Source: JAFGSG01 sp964626055
Lineage (GTDB): Bacteria > Spirochaetota > UBA4802 > JAFGDQ01
DNA: 64,000 bases
Reading direction: 5' to 3'
Assembly (NCBI GenBank): GCA_964626055.1
Contig: CAZVDF010000002.1
Span: forward strand, 62,001 to 126,000
Numbering within the stretch: position 1 is the stretch's first letter; every line of letters starts with the position of its first letter. Position numbers and translations under genes: made by a program. Positions 1 to 8,157 of this stretch are shown in pieces. The notes under the pieces are model-generated. The model saw only the letters and a program-made list of their open reading frames with translations. It did no database searches and was not told where the DNA came from.

Positions 1-34
1 TTGTTCAACGGTACATGCATAATGAAAGCAAAAA

Positions 35-739
35 ATGAATCATAAATTTCTAAAATATGCTGCACCCGGAAAATCACTGATTATTATCGCAGTTGCGATT
101 TTTCTATTTCAATTCCACTTTCCGGACTTACTTAAAGCCGAAGAGACGCCAAGAATAAATATGGGGATTGGAGGCCTTTTCGGCGTTTATGATGTTCACC
201 ATTACGGCGATGGCGGCATGGATTGGGAACCCGGACTTGGTTACGGCGGCGGGCTTGTTTTTGAAAGGATGTTCTCAAATACTTTCGGTCTTCACTCGGG
301 TTTGTGGTTTTATCATTTTACTCTAAAATTAAATTTTGCGGAAAATGATTCCGGCTCCGATGAGAAGATCAAGCACACGGTTAAGTCGAACATGCTCAAT
401 TTACCGGTCTTTTTAGTCACTTCGCTTGATTCCAGCGCCGTGACTTTCAATCTGCTTGCCGGCCTCAGTTTTTCATACATCGCCCAATCTTATATGAAAC
501 CCTCGGATGAAAATGCAAATAATTCCAGTTCGAACATTAAAAAATTTTTGGGATACGGGCAGATCGGCGCAGGGGCGGGAATAGAATTTTTGTTCAAGAT
601 AACTAAATTTACGCGGCTTTTTATTTCGTTTGTCGGGGAATATTATTTTGTAAACTTAGTTTCGGATACGGAAGAAGGTTCGGTTGATCATCTTTATGAC
701 GTCAACGTACGTGCAGGAATAATGCTGTGCACCTTTTAA
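35..739 (+). CDS. Outer-membrane beta-barrel protein, small (OmpA/PorT-like)
   Basis: Predicted secreted 234-residue protein. Residues about 15-35 are a hydrophobic signal segment ending near LLKAEE, after which the chain is rich in glycine and alternating aromatic strands (GIGGLFGVYDVH, YGGGLVFERMF, GYGQIGAGAGIEFLF). It ends in an aromatic residue (GIMLCTF), as transmembrane barrels usually do. The length suits an 8- to 10-strand barrel. No enzyme motif is seen, so the role (structural, adhesive or small pore) is unknown. The start lies only 34 bases inside the window, so an upstream operon partner cannot be excluded. It is convergent with etfA, with a shared terminator hairpin between them. 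Family assignment rests on composition and pattern only. Confidence 0.6.
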   Translation: MNHKFLKYAAPGKSLIIIAVAIFLFQFHFPDLLKAEETPRINMGIGGLFGVYDVHHYGDGGMDWEPGLGYGGGLVFERMFSNTFGLHSGLWFYHFTLKLNFAENDSGSDEKIKHTVKSNMLNLPVFLVTSLDSSAVTFNLLAGLSFSYIAQSYMKPSDENANNSSSNIKKFLGYGQIGAGAGIEFLFKITKFTRLFISFVGEYYFVNLVSDTEEGSVDHLYDVNVRAGIMLCTF

Positions 740-785
740 TAAAATTCCCCGGGGCAAGCATCGAGGTATTACGCCTTGAAATAAA
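740..785. repeat. Dispersed palindromic repeat, fragment copy
   Basis: The first 22 bases (ATAAAATTCCCCGGGGCAAGC region) match the head of the repeats at 46308 and 46459, and the second half (GAGGTATTACGCCTTGAAAT) matches their tail at 46441 and 48361. The middle of the full unit is missing, so this is a collapsed mosaic copy. It lies just after the stop of the barrel protein. Confidence 0.7.
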
Positions 786-814
786 CAGACAGGGATTTAA
801 TTCCCTGTCTGTTT
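783..814. terminator. Bidirectional terminator between barrel gene and etfA
   Basis: A 13-bp perfect stem, AAACAGACAGGGA with TCCCTGTCTGTTT, closes a short TTTAAT loop. On the plus strand it is followed by ATTAATAAAAAA and on the minus strand by TTTATTTC, so it can serve both convergent genes. Confidence 0.75.
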
Positions 815-854
815 ATTAATAAAAAAATAATACTTTCTCCGGGATATGACCGCG

Positions 855-1811
855 TTATTTATTTAACGACTCCAGCATAGCCGGAACAACTTCAAAAAGA
901 TCCCCGACTATTCCGTAAGTAGCAATATTGAAAATCGGCGCTTCGGGGTCTTTGTTTATCGCAACAATACATTTTGAGCTTTTCATGCCCGCTACATGCT
1001 GAATTGCTCCGGAAATACCCAGCCCGATATATAAATCCGGGGTAACGGTTTTTCCGGATTGCCCTATCTGACGCGCATGATCCGTCCATCCGGCATCAAC
1101 AACTGCCCTCGACGCACCGTATTCGCCGTTCAGCTTCTGAGCAAGCGCAACAACTGTAGCTTTATACTTGTCAGCGTCTTTCGTTCCCCTGCCGCCAGCA
1201 ATAATGACTTTAGCCTGGGATATATCAACAGCCCCTTTTGTAGTTTCTATTGTTTCTTTAACTTTTGTTCTGACCTCGCCTATGGCAACACTTACTGGTT
1301 TAACAGTACCTGCGGCACCGGCCTGTTCCTTATCAAAAGCGCCTTTCTCTACAGTGGCGACAAATTTGTCCGTCTTAACGGTTCTCTGCTCCTGTAGCTT
1401 TCCATTATATATGTTTCTTGTGAATATTACTTTTCCGTCCTTGAATTCGGCCTTATTCACACTCGATACAATGCCTGCTCCGATTGCCAGCGCGATTTTG
1501 CCTGCATAATCCACGCCGTCGTAGCTGTGTGAGATCAATACGCCTTTTACGTCATTGCCTTCAACTACAGACTTAACTGCCTGGGCGTATGCATCGGCCG
1601 TATAAAACTCGAATTTGGCATCAACAGCCGACAAAACTTCGGGTATGTAATTGGCTAACTCTTTAGCAATACTGTCATCTTTTGCAAAAACCGCTGCAGC
1701 GGCAGTATTCCCTGAAGACGCTGCTATAGCTTTTGCAGCCTTGCAGAGCTCCAGGGTTCCGTCAGCTAATTTTCCTTTTCTATGTTCTGCTATTACAAGA
1801 ATTTTTCCCAT
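855..1811 (-). CDS. etfA: Electron transfer flavoprotein, alpha subunit
   Basis: Large subunit of the FAD-containing heterodimer that carries electrons from acyl-CoA (or other) dehydrogenases to a membrane acceptor, or in bifurcating forms to ferredoxin. The 318-residue length is normal. The C-terminal FAD domain (about residues 195-318) shows the family motifs GGRGTKD, ARQIGQSGKTV, YIGLGISGAIQH and AINKDPEAPIF. The start has GGAGG 7 bases upstream. It follows etfB after an 11-base gap, so the two are co-translated. Whether this pair is electron-bifurcating cannot be decided by eye. With the thiolase and acyl-CoA synthetase in the window it supports CoA-thioester metabolism. Confidence 0.95.
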   Translation of the reverse strand: MGKILVIAEHRKGKLADGTLELCKAAKAIAASSGNTAAAAVFAKDDSIAKELANYIPEVLSAVDAKFEFYTADAYAQAVKSVVEGNDVKGVLISHSYDGVDYAGKIALAIGAGIVSSVNKAEFKDGKVIFTRNIYNGKLQEQRTVKTDKFVATVEKGAFDKEQAGAAGTVKPVSVAIGEVRTKVKETIETTKGAVDISQAKVIIAGGRGTKDADKYKATVVALAQKLNGEYGASRAVVDAGWTDHARQIGQSGKTVTPDLYIGLGISGAIQHVAGMKSSKCIVAINKDPEAPIFNIATYGIVGDLFEVVPAMLESLNK

Positions 1812-1822
1812 TGCTAGTCCTC

Positions 1823-2611
1823 CTATATTACCTTGGCTTCATTTTTCAATTTGTTAATCAATGCTGCAGCGGCAGTTTTGGCATCGCCCTGTAAAATTTC
1901 CGCTTTATGCTCCGATACCGGAATAAACATCTTGATCATCTCTGTTCTTGATCCGGCTTTCCCAAGTTCAGTTGCTCCTATATCGGAAGCTTTCATGATA
2001 TCCAGTTTCTTTTTCTTCGCTTTCATAATGCCGGGAAGAGTGGGATACCTCGGCTGGTTTATTCCGGACTGGATCGATAATACGGCCGGAAGGGGCATTT
2101 CCAGGACTTCGTTTAATCCGCCTTCAAGCTCCCTGTTAACCGTAAGCGATTTCTGATCTGCACCGATCTGAAGTTTAACTACGTTCGTACAATGAGGCAG
2201 CTTCATCATATCAGCAAGCATAATGCCTGTAAGAGCGCTCTGATTATCATTGCTCATAACGCCTGTCAGAATAAGATCCGCACCGCCGATTTTTGCTATG
2301 GCTTTCTGAATTGCGGATGCAACTACGTAGCTGTCCCCTTCATCAATTTGCGGATCCTGAACCTGGACTCCCCAGTCGGCTCCCATTGCAAAAGCCTGCC
2401 TGATGTCTTTTACGATTCTTTCAGGGCCTACGGATACTATAATAACTTCACCGCCAAGCTTTTCTTTAAGCTGGAGCGCCGCTTCAACAGCAAACTCGTC
2501 AAAATCATTCATTTTAAACGCAATTTGCGATTCATCAACTTTACTGTTGTTAAGAACAGTAAATTTTGATTCCATGTCCGGAACCTGCTTAACACATACG
2601 ACTATTTTCAT
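1823..2611 (-). CDS. etfB: Electron transfer flavoprotein, beta subunit
   Basis: Small subunit of the ETF heterodimer, which holds AMP (or a second FAD in bifurcating types). It shows the beta-subunit hallmarks MKIVVCVKQVPD, FDEFAVEAALQLKE, VSVGPE and LILTGVMSNDNQSALTG, at the normal length of 262 residues. The ATG at 2611 is chosen because GGAG stands 7 bases ahead of it; a GTG two codons further out has almost no spacing. It is the first gene of the etfBA operon, and a minus-strand TATAAT lies at 2691-2696. It is transcribed away from the lgt-like gene across a 311-base spacer. Confidence 0.95.
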   Translation of the reverse strand: MKIVVCVKQVPDMESKFTVLNNSKVDESQIAFKMNDFDEFAVEAALQLKEKLGGEVIIVSVGPERIVKDIRQAFAMGADWGVQVQDPQIDEGDSYVVASAIQKAIAKIGGADLILTGVMSNDNQSALTGIMLADMMKLPHCTNVVKLQIGADQKSLTVNRELEGGLNEVLEMPLPAVLSIQSGINQPRYPTLPGIMKAKKKKLDIMKASDIGATELGKAGSRTEMIKMFIPVSEHKAEILQGDAKTAAAALINKLKNEAKVI

Positions 2612-2922
2612 TGGCACACTCCGATATTACTTTTTGATAATTTTATAAACACTAAATTATTTTAATATTACATTTTCATACAAAACTATTATTATACGTG
2701 ATATTGTCAATAATATTTCAATATAACTATTCTGCCGGGATCTAAAGCCTGTTATTTCATTTGACTTAATTTATCCTTGACACAGTTAATTTTTTTAACT
2801 GCTATATTATTAATAGCAAATTCGCTTTAATATGTTCGTCTTAACCGGATTTTCATGTTGACTGCGGAAAGATAAATCAGATTTACGTTAACTTTATTAA
2901 TTTTTACGGAGAAATAAATAAC
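2612..2922. other. Divergent intergenic region etfB / lgt
   Basis: This AT-rich 311-base spacer holds the promoters of two divergent genes. A minus-strand TATAAT at 2691-2696 may serve etfBA; its -35 is not clear. The plus-strand elements are listed separately. No short coding frame with a ribosome binding site was seen. Confidence 0.6.
2777..2808 (+). promoter_or_regulatory. Possible lgt promoter with inverted repeat in the spacer
   Basis: A perfect TTGACA at 2777-2782 is followed by the inverted repeat CAGTTAA-TTTTT-TTAACTG (2783-2801) and then TGCTATATT, an extended -10-like box ending at 2808. The 20-base spacing is long for sigma-70. The 7-bp arms fill the spacer exactly, where an operator or a weak hairpin could act. 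Confidence 0.4.
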
Positions 2923-3678
2923 ATGTTTCCTATTTTATTCCAGTATAAGATAATAACTATCGGCGGTTATGGTATAATGCTGGGCCTTGGATTTTATCTG
3001 TCGTTTTTGCTTCTGGAGAGGGAATTCAAATTGAAAAATATTGATCCGGAACTTGCCTATAAAATTCTGCTTGTTGCCATCCCCGGAGGGATTGTCGGCT
3101 CAAAGATATTTCATATTCTGGAACATCTCGATGAATTTGCGATAGATCCCTTCGGAATGCTTTTTTCCGGCTCAGGCCTGTCGGCATATGGCGGATATAT
3201 ACTTTCATTTCTTCTCGCCGTATTTGTAGTAAAAAGAAGCGGAACAACATTGCTAAATGTTTTCGATGCTGCTTCGCCTTCTATGGCGCTCGGGTATTGT
3301 TTCGGACGTTTCGGCTGCCATGTAGCAGGCGACGGCTGCTACGGCACGGAAACATCCGGATTCTGGGGAACTCCGTATCCTAACGGAATAGTCCCTTCGA
3401 CAGTCACCGTTTACCCAACCCCGTTATTCGAAGTATTTTTTTCGTTTATTGTTGTCGGCATTTTACTTAATATGCGTAAAAAAGAATTGGCCGAGGGCAG
3501 GCTGTTTTTTGCATTTTTATTTTTAAGCGGACTTCCCAGATTTCTAGTCGAATTCATAAGAAGAAATCCGAAAATCGCATTCGGGCTGTCGCAGGCCCAG
3601 ATAATAGGAATACTCTTTATGATATGCGGGATAGCAGGCTGGATATATTATCAGAAAAAGAAAAAGGCATTCGCATAA
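2923..3678 (+). CDS. lgt: Prolipoprotein diacylglyceryl transferase family protein (variant active site)
   Basis: Polytopic inner-membrane protein of 251 residues and about seven hydrophobic segments, of the family that attaches diacylglycerol to the lipobox cysteine of prolipoproteins. The family core is visible as GRFGCHVAGDGCYG at residues 128-141 and the C-terminal PRFLVEFIRRNP. It departs from the E. coli type: the conserved HGG is YGG (residues 89-91) and the Asn after GRxG is Cys132. Similar GRxGC forms are widespread, so this may be a variant Lgt or a paralogue with another acceptor. Its stop codon directly abuts the stop of the convergent neighbour. Confidence 0.75.
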   Translation: MFPILFQYKIITIGGYGIMLGLGFYLSFLLLEREFKLKNIDPELAYKILLVAIPGGIVGSKIFHILEHLDEFAIDPFGMLFSGSGLSAYGGYILSFLLAVFVVKRSGTTLLNVFDAASPSMALGYCFGRFGCHVAGDGCYGTETSGFWGTPYPNGIVPSTVTVYPTPLFEVFFSFIVVGILLNMRKKELAEGRLFFAFLFLSGLPRFLVEFIRRNPKIAFGLSQAQIIGILFMICGIAGWIYYQKKKKAFA

Positions 3679-5133
3679 TTAAATTTTATCAAGCTGTCTT
3701 AAAATATTTATTATTTTTTTTCTGGCGTTCTCAAAAGAATCATAAATAATATTTACTTTTTTCTCAAACACTTTTGAAACGGACGATTTGTTTAATTCAA
3801 CATCAAAAATAATTCTTATGAAAGCCTCTTTCAATTCAACGCATAAAAATTCAATAATATTTATTATTTCTGCGGCAAGTTCTTTGGTAATATACGATAA
3901 TACATATCCCCAGATACTCTTTTTCCGATTATCCGGTCTGGCAGACATAATATTAGCCGTTTCGAACAGGTCATAAAACCTGATCTCGGCAGGCAGACAA
4001 TCGATTAAAGATTTAACAGATGAAAGCAATTTAGGATTTTTTTTTAATTCCATTAGAAGCCATTCATTTATAAAAATCAGGGAATCCTTTAAATAATCAG
4101 CAACCTCCTTTAATTTTATTTCACCGGAATCGGCAATATAATACGGATATCTGTTCGCCCGGTTGCCGGATAAATTCTCCGCGAATGTATAGCCGGATAT
4201 ATTTAAAGTCTTTTTATAGTCAGTTAAAATACGAAGTTTACCCGTTATGAACTCAAATTCATCCTGGATTGACTGCCGGGCTTTATCCTGTTCGCTGATA
4301 AATTCATTCACTTTATTTTTAAAACTGTTTTTCTCAATGCCTGTACCGGCAAGATATTCCTTTGCGATATTGAAAATAATATTTTTAAATTTCGTTTCAT
4401 TATTATTTTTTAAGCGCAATAATCTGGTTTTCACCCCGGATTCATTTATAAGAGTTTCCGCTAAAGTCGTTATTTCTTCGACGGATAAAACTTTTTTAAC
4501 TACTTTACAATGGATATTAAAAAAATAGTTTAAATGAATTTTGAATATATTCTCGGCGTCGCCGGAAATATGACTTATCGACCATTCATCGATATTTTCA
4601 TTAAGTCTTTGTATAAGCAAGAGGCAATTAACGTCATATAAAAAATCATTTAACAGCGGGGTTATCGTATTGGATAATTTTGTATCGAATATAATTAAAT
4701 CTTTTTTTAGTTCTTCTCTGTACGGATTATTTACATTTCTTTTGTAATTTTCATTCTGATGATCAATATTATGCTGAATATCCGCGTTGTTTTGATTGAT
4801 CAATTCCTGTTTTAACTGGACGATCATCCCGCTCAGGAAATATGTACCGAGATATCTTTGTTCAAAGAACTGCAGTATCTCTTCAAATAACCGGGTGTAT
4901 GCCTTTGTCCCGAAATCACAGATTTTCAATTTATTGTCATATGATCTCAACTCTTCATTAATTCCGGCAATTATCTCTCTTATTAAATAATCACCGGCTC
5001 TGGTTCCTTTGTGGTAAGTCAGTTTGTCCAGTTCATAAATGACTTTCCGCAAATTGAATTTATACTCATCAGCGCGTTTCAATTTTTGAGTGAAGTAAAT
5101 TGACTCAGAGGATGGAGCATGTGTATGTTGCAT
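3679..5133 (-). CDS. Uncharacterised helical protein (484 aa)
   Basis: I do not recognise this family. The chain has no signal peptide or transmembrane segment and is almost wholly charged, helix-forming sequence with many Lys, Glu, Asn and Ile residues, and likely coiled coils around residues 95-145 and 255-300. It has no cysteine cluster or nucleotide-binding loop. It lies 102 bases downstream of the HD-GYP response regulator on the same strand with no obvious terminator between, so the two may form an operon and it may act with c-di-GMP signalling; that is inference. Its stop codon touches the stop of the convergent lgt-like gene. A weak GAGAG precedes the ATG. Confidence 0.6.
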   Translation of the reverse strand: MQHTHAPSSESIYFTQKLKRADEYKFNLRKVIYELDKLTYHKGTRAGDYLIREIIAGINEELRSYDNKLKICDFGTKAYTRLFEEILQFFEQRYLGTYFLSGMIVQLKQELINQNNADIQHNIDHQNENYKRNVNNPYREELKKDLIIFDTKLSNTITPLLNDFLYDVNCLLLIQRLNENIDEWSISHISGDAENIFKIHLNYFFNIHCKVVKKVLSVEEITTLAETLINESGVKTRLLRLKNNNETKFKNIIFNIAKEYLAGTGIEKNSFKNKVNEFISEQDKARQSIQDEFEFITGKLRILTDYKKTLNISGYTFAENLSGNRANRYPYYIADSGEIKLKEVADYLKDSLIFINEWLLMELKKNPKLLSSVKSLIDCLPAEIRFYDLFETANIMSARPDNRKKSIWGYVLSYITKELAAEIINIIEFLCVELKEAFIRIIFDVELNKSSVSKVFEKKVNIIYDSFENARKKIINILRQLDKI

Positions 5134-5235
5134 ATGGATTAAATTCTCTCTTACGGATATCCAATGAACATAATGGAGAAATTTTAAGTCAGTAAATAAA
5201 ATAATCTGTTTATTTATCCTTCGAATGCAAGGCGC

Positions 5236-6324
5236 TTAACCGCCGTAAATCCGGTTTATCTCCTCATTGGTAGCCAGGAAAGCAGCGGTGATATTGGGAT
5301 CAAATTGAGTGCCGGATCCCCTGATTACTATTTCACAGGTCTCCTTATGCGGCAATGCCGGTTTGTAGCATCGCTTTGACCTTATGGCCTCGTAAACATC
5401 GACAATCGACATTATGCGCGCCGAGAGCGGAATATTGTCCTTCGCGAGGCCGTCCGGGTACCCTTTTCCGTCCCATCTTTCATGATGATGACGCGCAATT
5501 GCAATGCCCATTTTTATGAAATGATTGTTAGGATAATTGTCCAGAACTTCGCTAAGTGTTTCAGCTCCTAAAACCGCATGCGTCTTCATTATCTCGAATT
5601 CTTCCGGCGTAAGTTTACCGGGTTTTAAAAGGATTCTGTCCGGTATGGCAACCTTGCCGATATCATGAAGCGGACAGGCATAATAAATATTATCCACATA
5701 ATTACGGGTTATTAAATTGCTGTATTCCTTTTGCATGCTCAGCTTAAAAGCAATTGCCCTGCAGATCAACTGGCTCCTTTCAAGATGTCTGCCTATGTCG
5801 TTATCGCGCGACTCTGCAAGTTTCGCAATGGCGAAAATAGTTGCCATCTGTGATTCAAATATTTCCTTGACCTGCTCCTGAACGACTTTTTCCAGTTTTT
5901 CATTATATTTCTCAATTTCAAGCTGCAGCCTGTAAAGTTTTAAGTGTGTTGCTACGCGCGCATAAACTTCGTCGATATGAAATGGTTTGGTAATATAGTC
6001 CACGCCGCCTGAAGAGAATGCTTCCAGTTTCTCGCTTGTTTCCGAAAGACCGCTGATGAAAATTACCGGAACATCGCACAGATCGTTATCCGACTTCATT
6101 ACTTTACAAACGTCATAGCCGTTCATTTCGGGCATATTTATATCAAGAATTATAAGATCTGGAATTTCATTTTTTACGGCCTGTAATGCAAGTTTTCCGC
6201 TATTTACGGCAGTTACACTGTAACCCCGGGTCTTAAGCATTTCACTGAGAAGCTCCAGGTTTGCGGGAGTATCATCTACAACGATTATCTTTGCATTTCC
6301 ATTGGTCTTTTTTAATTCGGGCAT
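5236..6324 (-). CDS. Response regulator with HD-GYP c-di-GMP phosphodiesterase domain
   Basis: An RpfG-type two-domain protein (362 residues). The receiver domain (about 10-125) keeps the acidic pair DD, the phospho-acceptor Asp61 (LIILDINMPEMNGYD) and the ITKPF lysine. A helical linker leads to an HD-GYP domain with intact metal and catalytic motifs: LHDIGKVAIPD (HD at 220-221), HHHERWDGKGYPDG (GYP at 288-290) and a further Asp in IVDVYEAIRS. It should hydrolyse c-di-GMP when phosphorylated. No histidine kinase is adjacent, so it is an orphan. It may be co-transcribed with the unknown 484-residue gene downstream and with a tiny frame just upstream. Confidence 0.93.
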   Translation of the reverse strand: MPELKKTNGNAKIIVVDDTPANLELLSEMLKTRGYSVTAVNSGKLALQAVKNEIPDLIILDINMPEMNGYDVCKVMKSDNDLCDVPVIFISGLSETSEKLEAFSSGGVDYITKPFHIDEVYARVATHLKLYRLQLEIEKYNEKLEKVVQEQVKEIFESQMATIFAIAKLAESRDNDIGRHLERSQLICRAIAFKLSMQKEYSNLITRNYVDNIYYACPLHDIGKVAIPDRILLKPGKLTPEEFEIMKTHAVLGAETLSEVLDNYPNNHFIKMGIAIARHHHERWDGKGYPDGLAKDNIPLSARIMSIVDVYEAIRSKRCYKPALPHKETCEIVIRGSGTQFDPNITAAFLATNEEINRIYGG

Positions 6325-6335
6325 TGATTTTAATC

Positions 6336-6440
6336 CTATATTTTATTAATTGAATATTTTAAAATGTTTTTGTAATTTCGCGATGCTGAAATGACAAAAG
6401 TATATTTAACAATTGCTGAATTTAGAATTTTACAATGCAT
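6336..6440 (-). CDS. Possible 34-residue small ORF or leader peptide
   Basis: ATG at 6440 is preceded by AGGAGGG about 3 bases upstream, a stronger ribosome site than most genes here. The frame encodes a small basic peptide (starting MHCKILNSAIVKYTF) and stops 11 bases before the HD-GYP start, so the downstream ribosome site overlaps its end. This arrangement suits translational coupling. No family is recognised, and chance occurrence is quite possible because the spacing is short. Confidence 0.25.
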   Translation of the reverse strand: MHCKILNSAIVKYTFVISASRNYKNILKYSINKI

Positions 6441-6611
6441 TTCCCTCCTGCGTCGAATTGGAATATTATTGAATTCCCAATTAAGTTGTCCAACAGGTAA
6501 TCTATTCGTTCAATATTATAGGGATCATCTCATTTTAACAATTTAATTTAAAAAATTCAATAAATTAATTATTAATTATCCAATTCGTACGACATTTTCA
6601 ATTGTATATAT

Positions 6612-6650
6612 AAATAAAAAAGACGCAGTGATTTATTCTGCGTCTTTATA
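6612..6650 (-). terminator. Rho-independent terminator of the thiolase gene
   Basis: On the minus strand AAAGACGCAG and CTGCGTCTTT pair perfectly around an A/T-rich loop (6619-6647) and are followed by TTTTTTATTT, 27 bases after the thiolase stop. Confidence 0.85.
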
Positions 6651-6673
6651 AATTAATAATAGAAATAACTTGA

Positions 6674-7957
6674 TTACATATTTTCCAGCATCATAGCCAT
6701 ACCCTGCCCGCCGCCTATGCACAGCGCTCCGAGGCCAAGGCTGTGATTGCCCCTTTTCATCAGACCTATTAACGTCACAAGCAATCTCGCGCCGGATGCA
6801 CCTATCGGGTGCCCTATGGAAATACCGCTGCCTACTATATTCGTCTTTTCCGGATCGGCTTTAAGCTCTCTCATACATGCTATAGCCTGTGAAGCAAATG
6901 CCTCATTAAGTTCGACAACATCCATGTCCTTCATGGTAGTTCCGGTCTTTTTGAATACTTTCCTTACCGCAGGCACAGGCCCGACGCCCATATATTGCGG
7001 ATCCACGCCGCCGGATGCGTATCCTTTTATTTTAACGAGAGGCTTTAATCCGAGTTCTTTTGCTTTTTTATCTGTCATCATCAACACTGCAGCCGCAGCA
7101 TCATTAATGCCAGAGGCGTTTCCGGCGGTTACTGTGCCGTCTTTTTTAAAAGCCGGTTTAAGTTCCAGCATTTTCTCAACGCTTGTTTCCATCGGCCGCT
7201 CATCCACTTCGAACATCACCGGGTTGCCTTTCTTCTGGGGAATCGCTACCGGAATTATCTCATCCTTAAAGAGGCCGCTTTTTATGGCTTTCAGCGCGCG
7301 CGAATGGCTTAATGCTCCGAGTTCGTCCTGCTCCCGTCTTGTAATTCCGTATTTTGCAGCAATATTTTCTGCAGTCATTCCCATATGATAACCGTAAAAA
7401 ATTTCATATAGGCCGTCCAGTACCATCAAATCGACAAGATCAACATTATTCATTCTCGCACCCCAGCGTGCTGCCGGCAAGCCATATGGTATCATGCTCA
7501 TGTTTTCCTGCCCGCCGGCGACTATTACTTCCGCATCGCCAGCTTTAATGGCCTGCGCACCGAGTGCAATAGCCTTTAAGCCCGAAGCGCAAACTTTGCT
7601 GACCGTGAATGCGGGGGTCTCTTTAGGAATACCTGCGTGGATCACCGATTGCCTTGCAGGATTCTGGCCCAGCCCGGCTGTACAAACGTTCCCCATTAAT
7701 ACTTCGTCTATCTCAATAGGTTTCAGGGAATCGCTGAAATCATGCCCTTTCTTTTCAAGAGCCGTCATTCCTGCTCCCTTAAGCATATCAGGTTCATGCT
7801 GTGTCAAACTCTGTGTAGCTACAGGTCTTACTCCCGCCTTTTTTAAAACTCCATTAAGTACAAGGGCTCCGAGTTGAATGGCCGGCGTCGCCTTCAATGT
7901 TCCTCCAAACTGCCCTACTGCCGTTCTTGCGGCAGACACAATCACTACATCTCCCAT
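6674..7957 (-). CDS. Acetyl-CoA C-acetyltransferase (thiolase) with an N-domain insertion
   Basis: Thiolase that condenses or cleaves acyl-CoA thioesters. The nucleophile Cys123 (KVCASGLKA), the NEAFA motif, His383 (GHPIGASGAR) and the second Cys in CIGGGQG are all present, so it should be active. The start at 7957 has AGGAG 8 bases upstream; earlier in-frame codons add a non-conserved tail. At 427 residues it is about 35 longer than the usual 390-395, because residues about 46-80, between the AGVRP helix and the EIDEVLMGNV strand, contain extra polar sequence. It is monocistronic with its own terminator. With etfBA it suits beta-oxidation, butyrate or acetoacetyl-CoA metabolism. Confidence 0.92.
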   Translation of the reverse strand: MGDVVIVSAARTAVGQFGGTLKATPAIQLGALVLNGVLKKAGVRPVATQSLTQHEPDMLKGAGMTALEKKGHDFSDSLKPIEIDEVLMGNVCTAGLGQNPARQSVIHAGIPKETPAFTVSKVCASGLKAIALGAQAIKAGDAEVIVAGGQENMSMIPYGLPAARWGARMNNVDLVDLMVLDGLYEIFYGYHMGMTAENIAAKYGITRREQDELGALSHSRALKAIKSGLFKDEIIPVAIPQKKGNPVMFEVDERPMETSVEKMLELKPAFKKDGTVTAGNASGINDAAAAVLMMTDKKAKELGLKPLVKIKGYASGGVDPQYMGVGPVPAVRKVFKKTGTTMKDMDVVELNEAFASQAIACMRELKADPEKTNIVGSGISIGHPIGASGARLLVTLIGLMKRGNHSLGLGALCIGGGQGMAMMLENM

Positions 7958-8157
7958 ATACTTTTCTCCTACATTAACATTAATTGATATGAACATCGAA
8001 GATAAAAACGCAAATAAAATCAATTAAATTTTGAATTTATTGAAATTATTTAATCAGATAAAAAATATATATGCCTGATACGACCAATCTTAAAATAAGT
8101 CAGAATTCCTGATCAATTGAAATATATTATAAAATTTTAACCATTGATGCATTCATT

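Larger units (their letters stand above)
6325..6673. other. Intergenic region between HD-GYP gene and thiolase gene
   Basis: Holds the thiolase terminator (6612-6650), a minus-strand TATAAT at 6515-6520 that could start HD-GYP transcription, and one short minus-strand frame with a strong ribosome binding site, listed separately. The rest is AT-rich with no clear signal. Confidence 0.6.

Noticed and set aside
6438..6673. Riboswitch upstream of the HD-GYP gene
   Set aside because: I looked for c-di-GMP and similar motifs; no conserved core or stable multi-stem fold was found.
7958..8023. 22-residue hydrophobic N-terminal extension of the thiolase
   Set aside because: It looks like a signal peptide but lacks a ribosome site; thiolase homology starts at the ATG at 7957, preceded by AGGAG.
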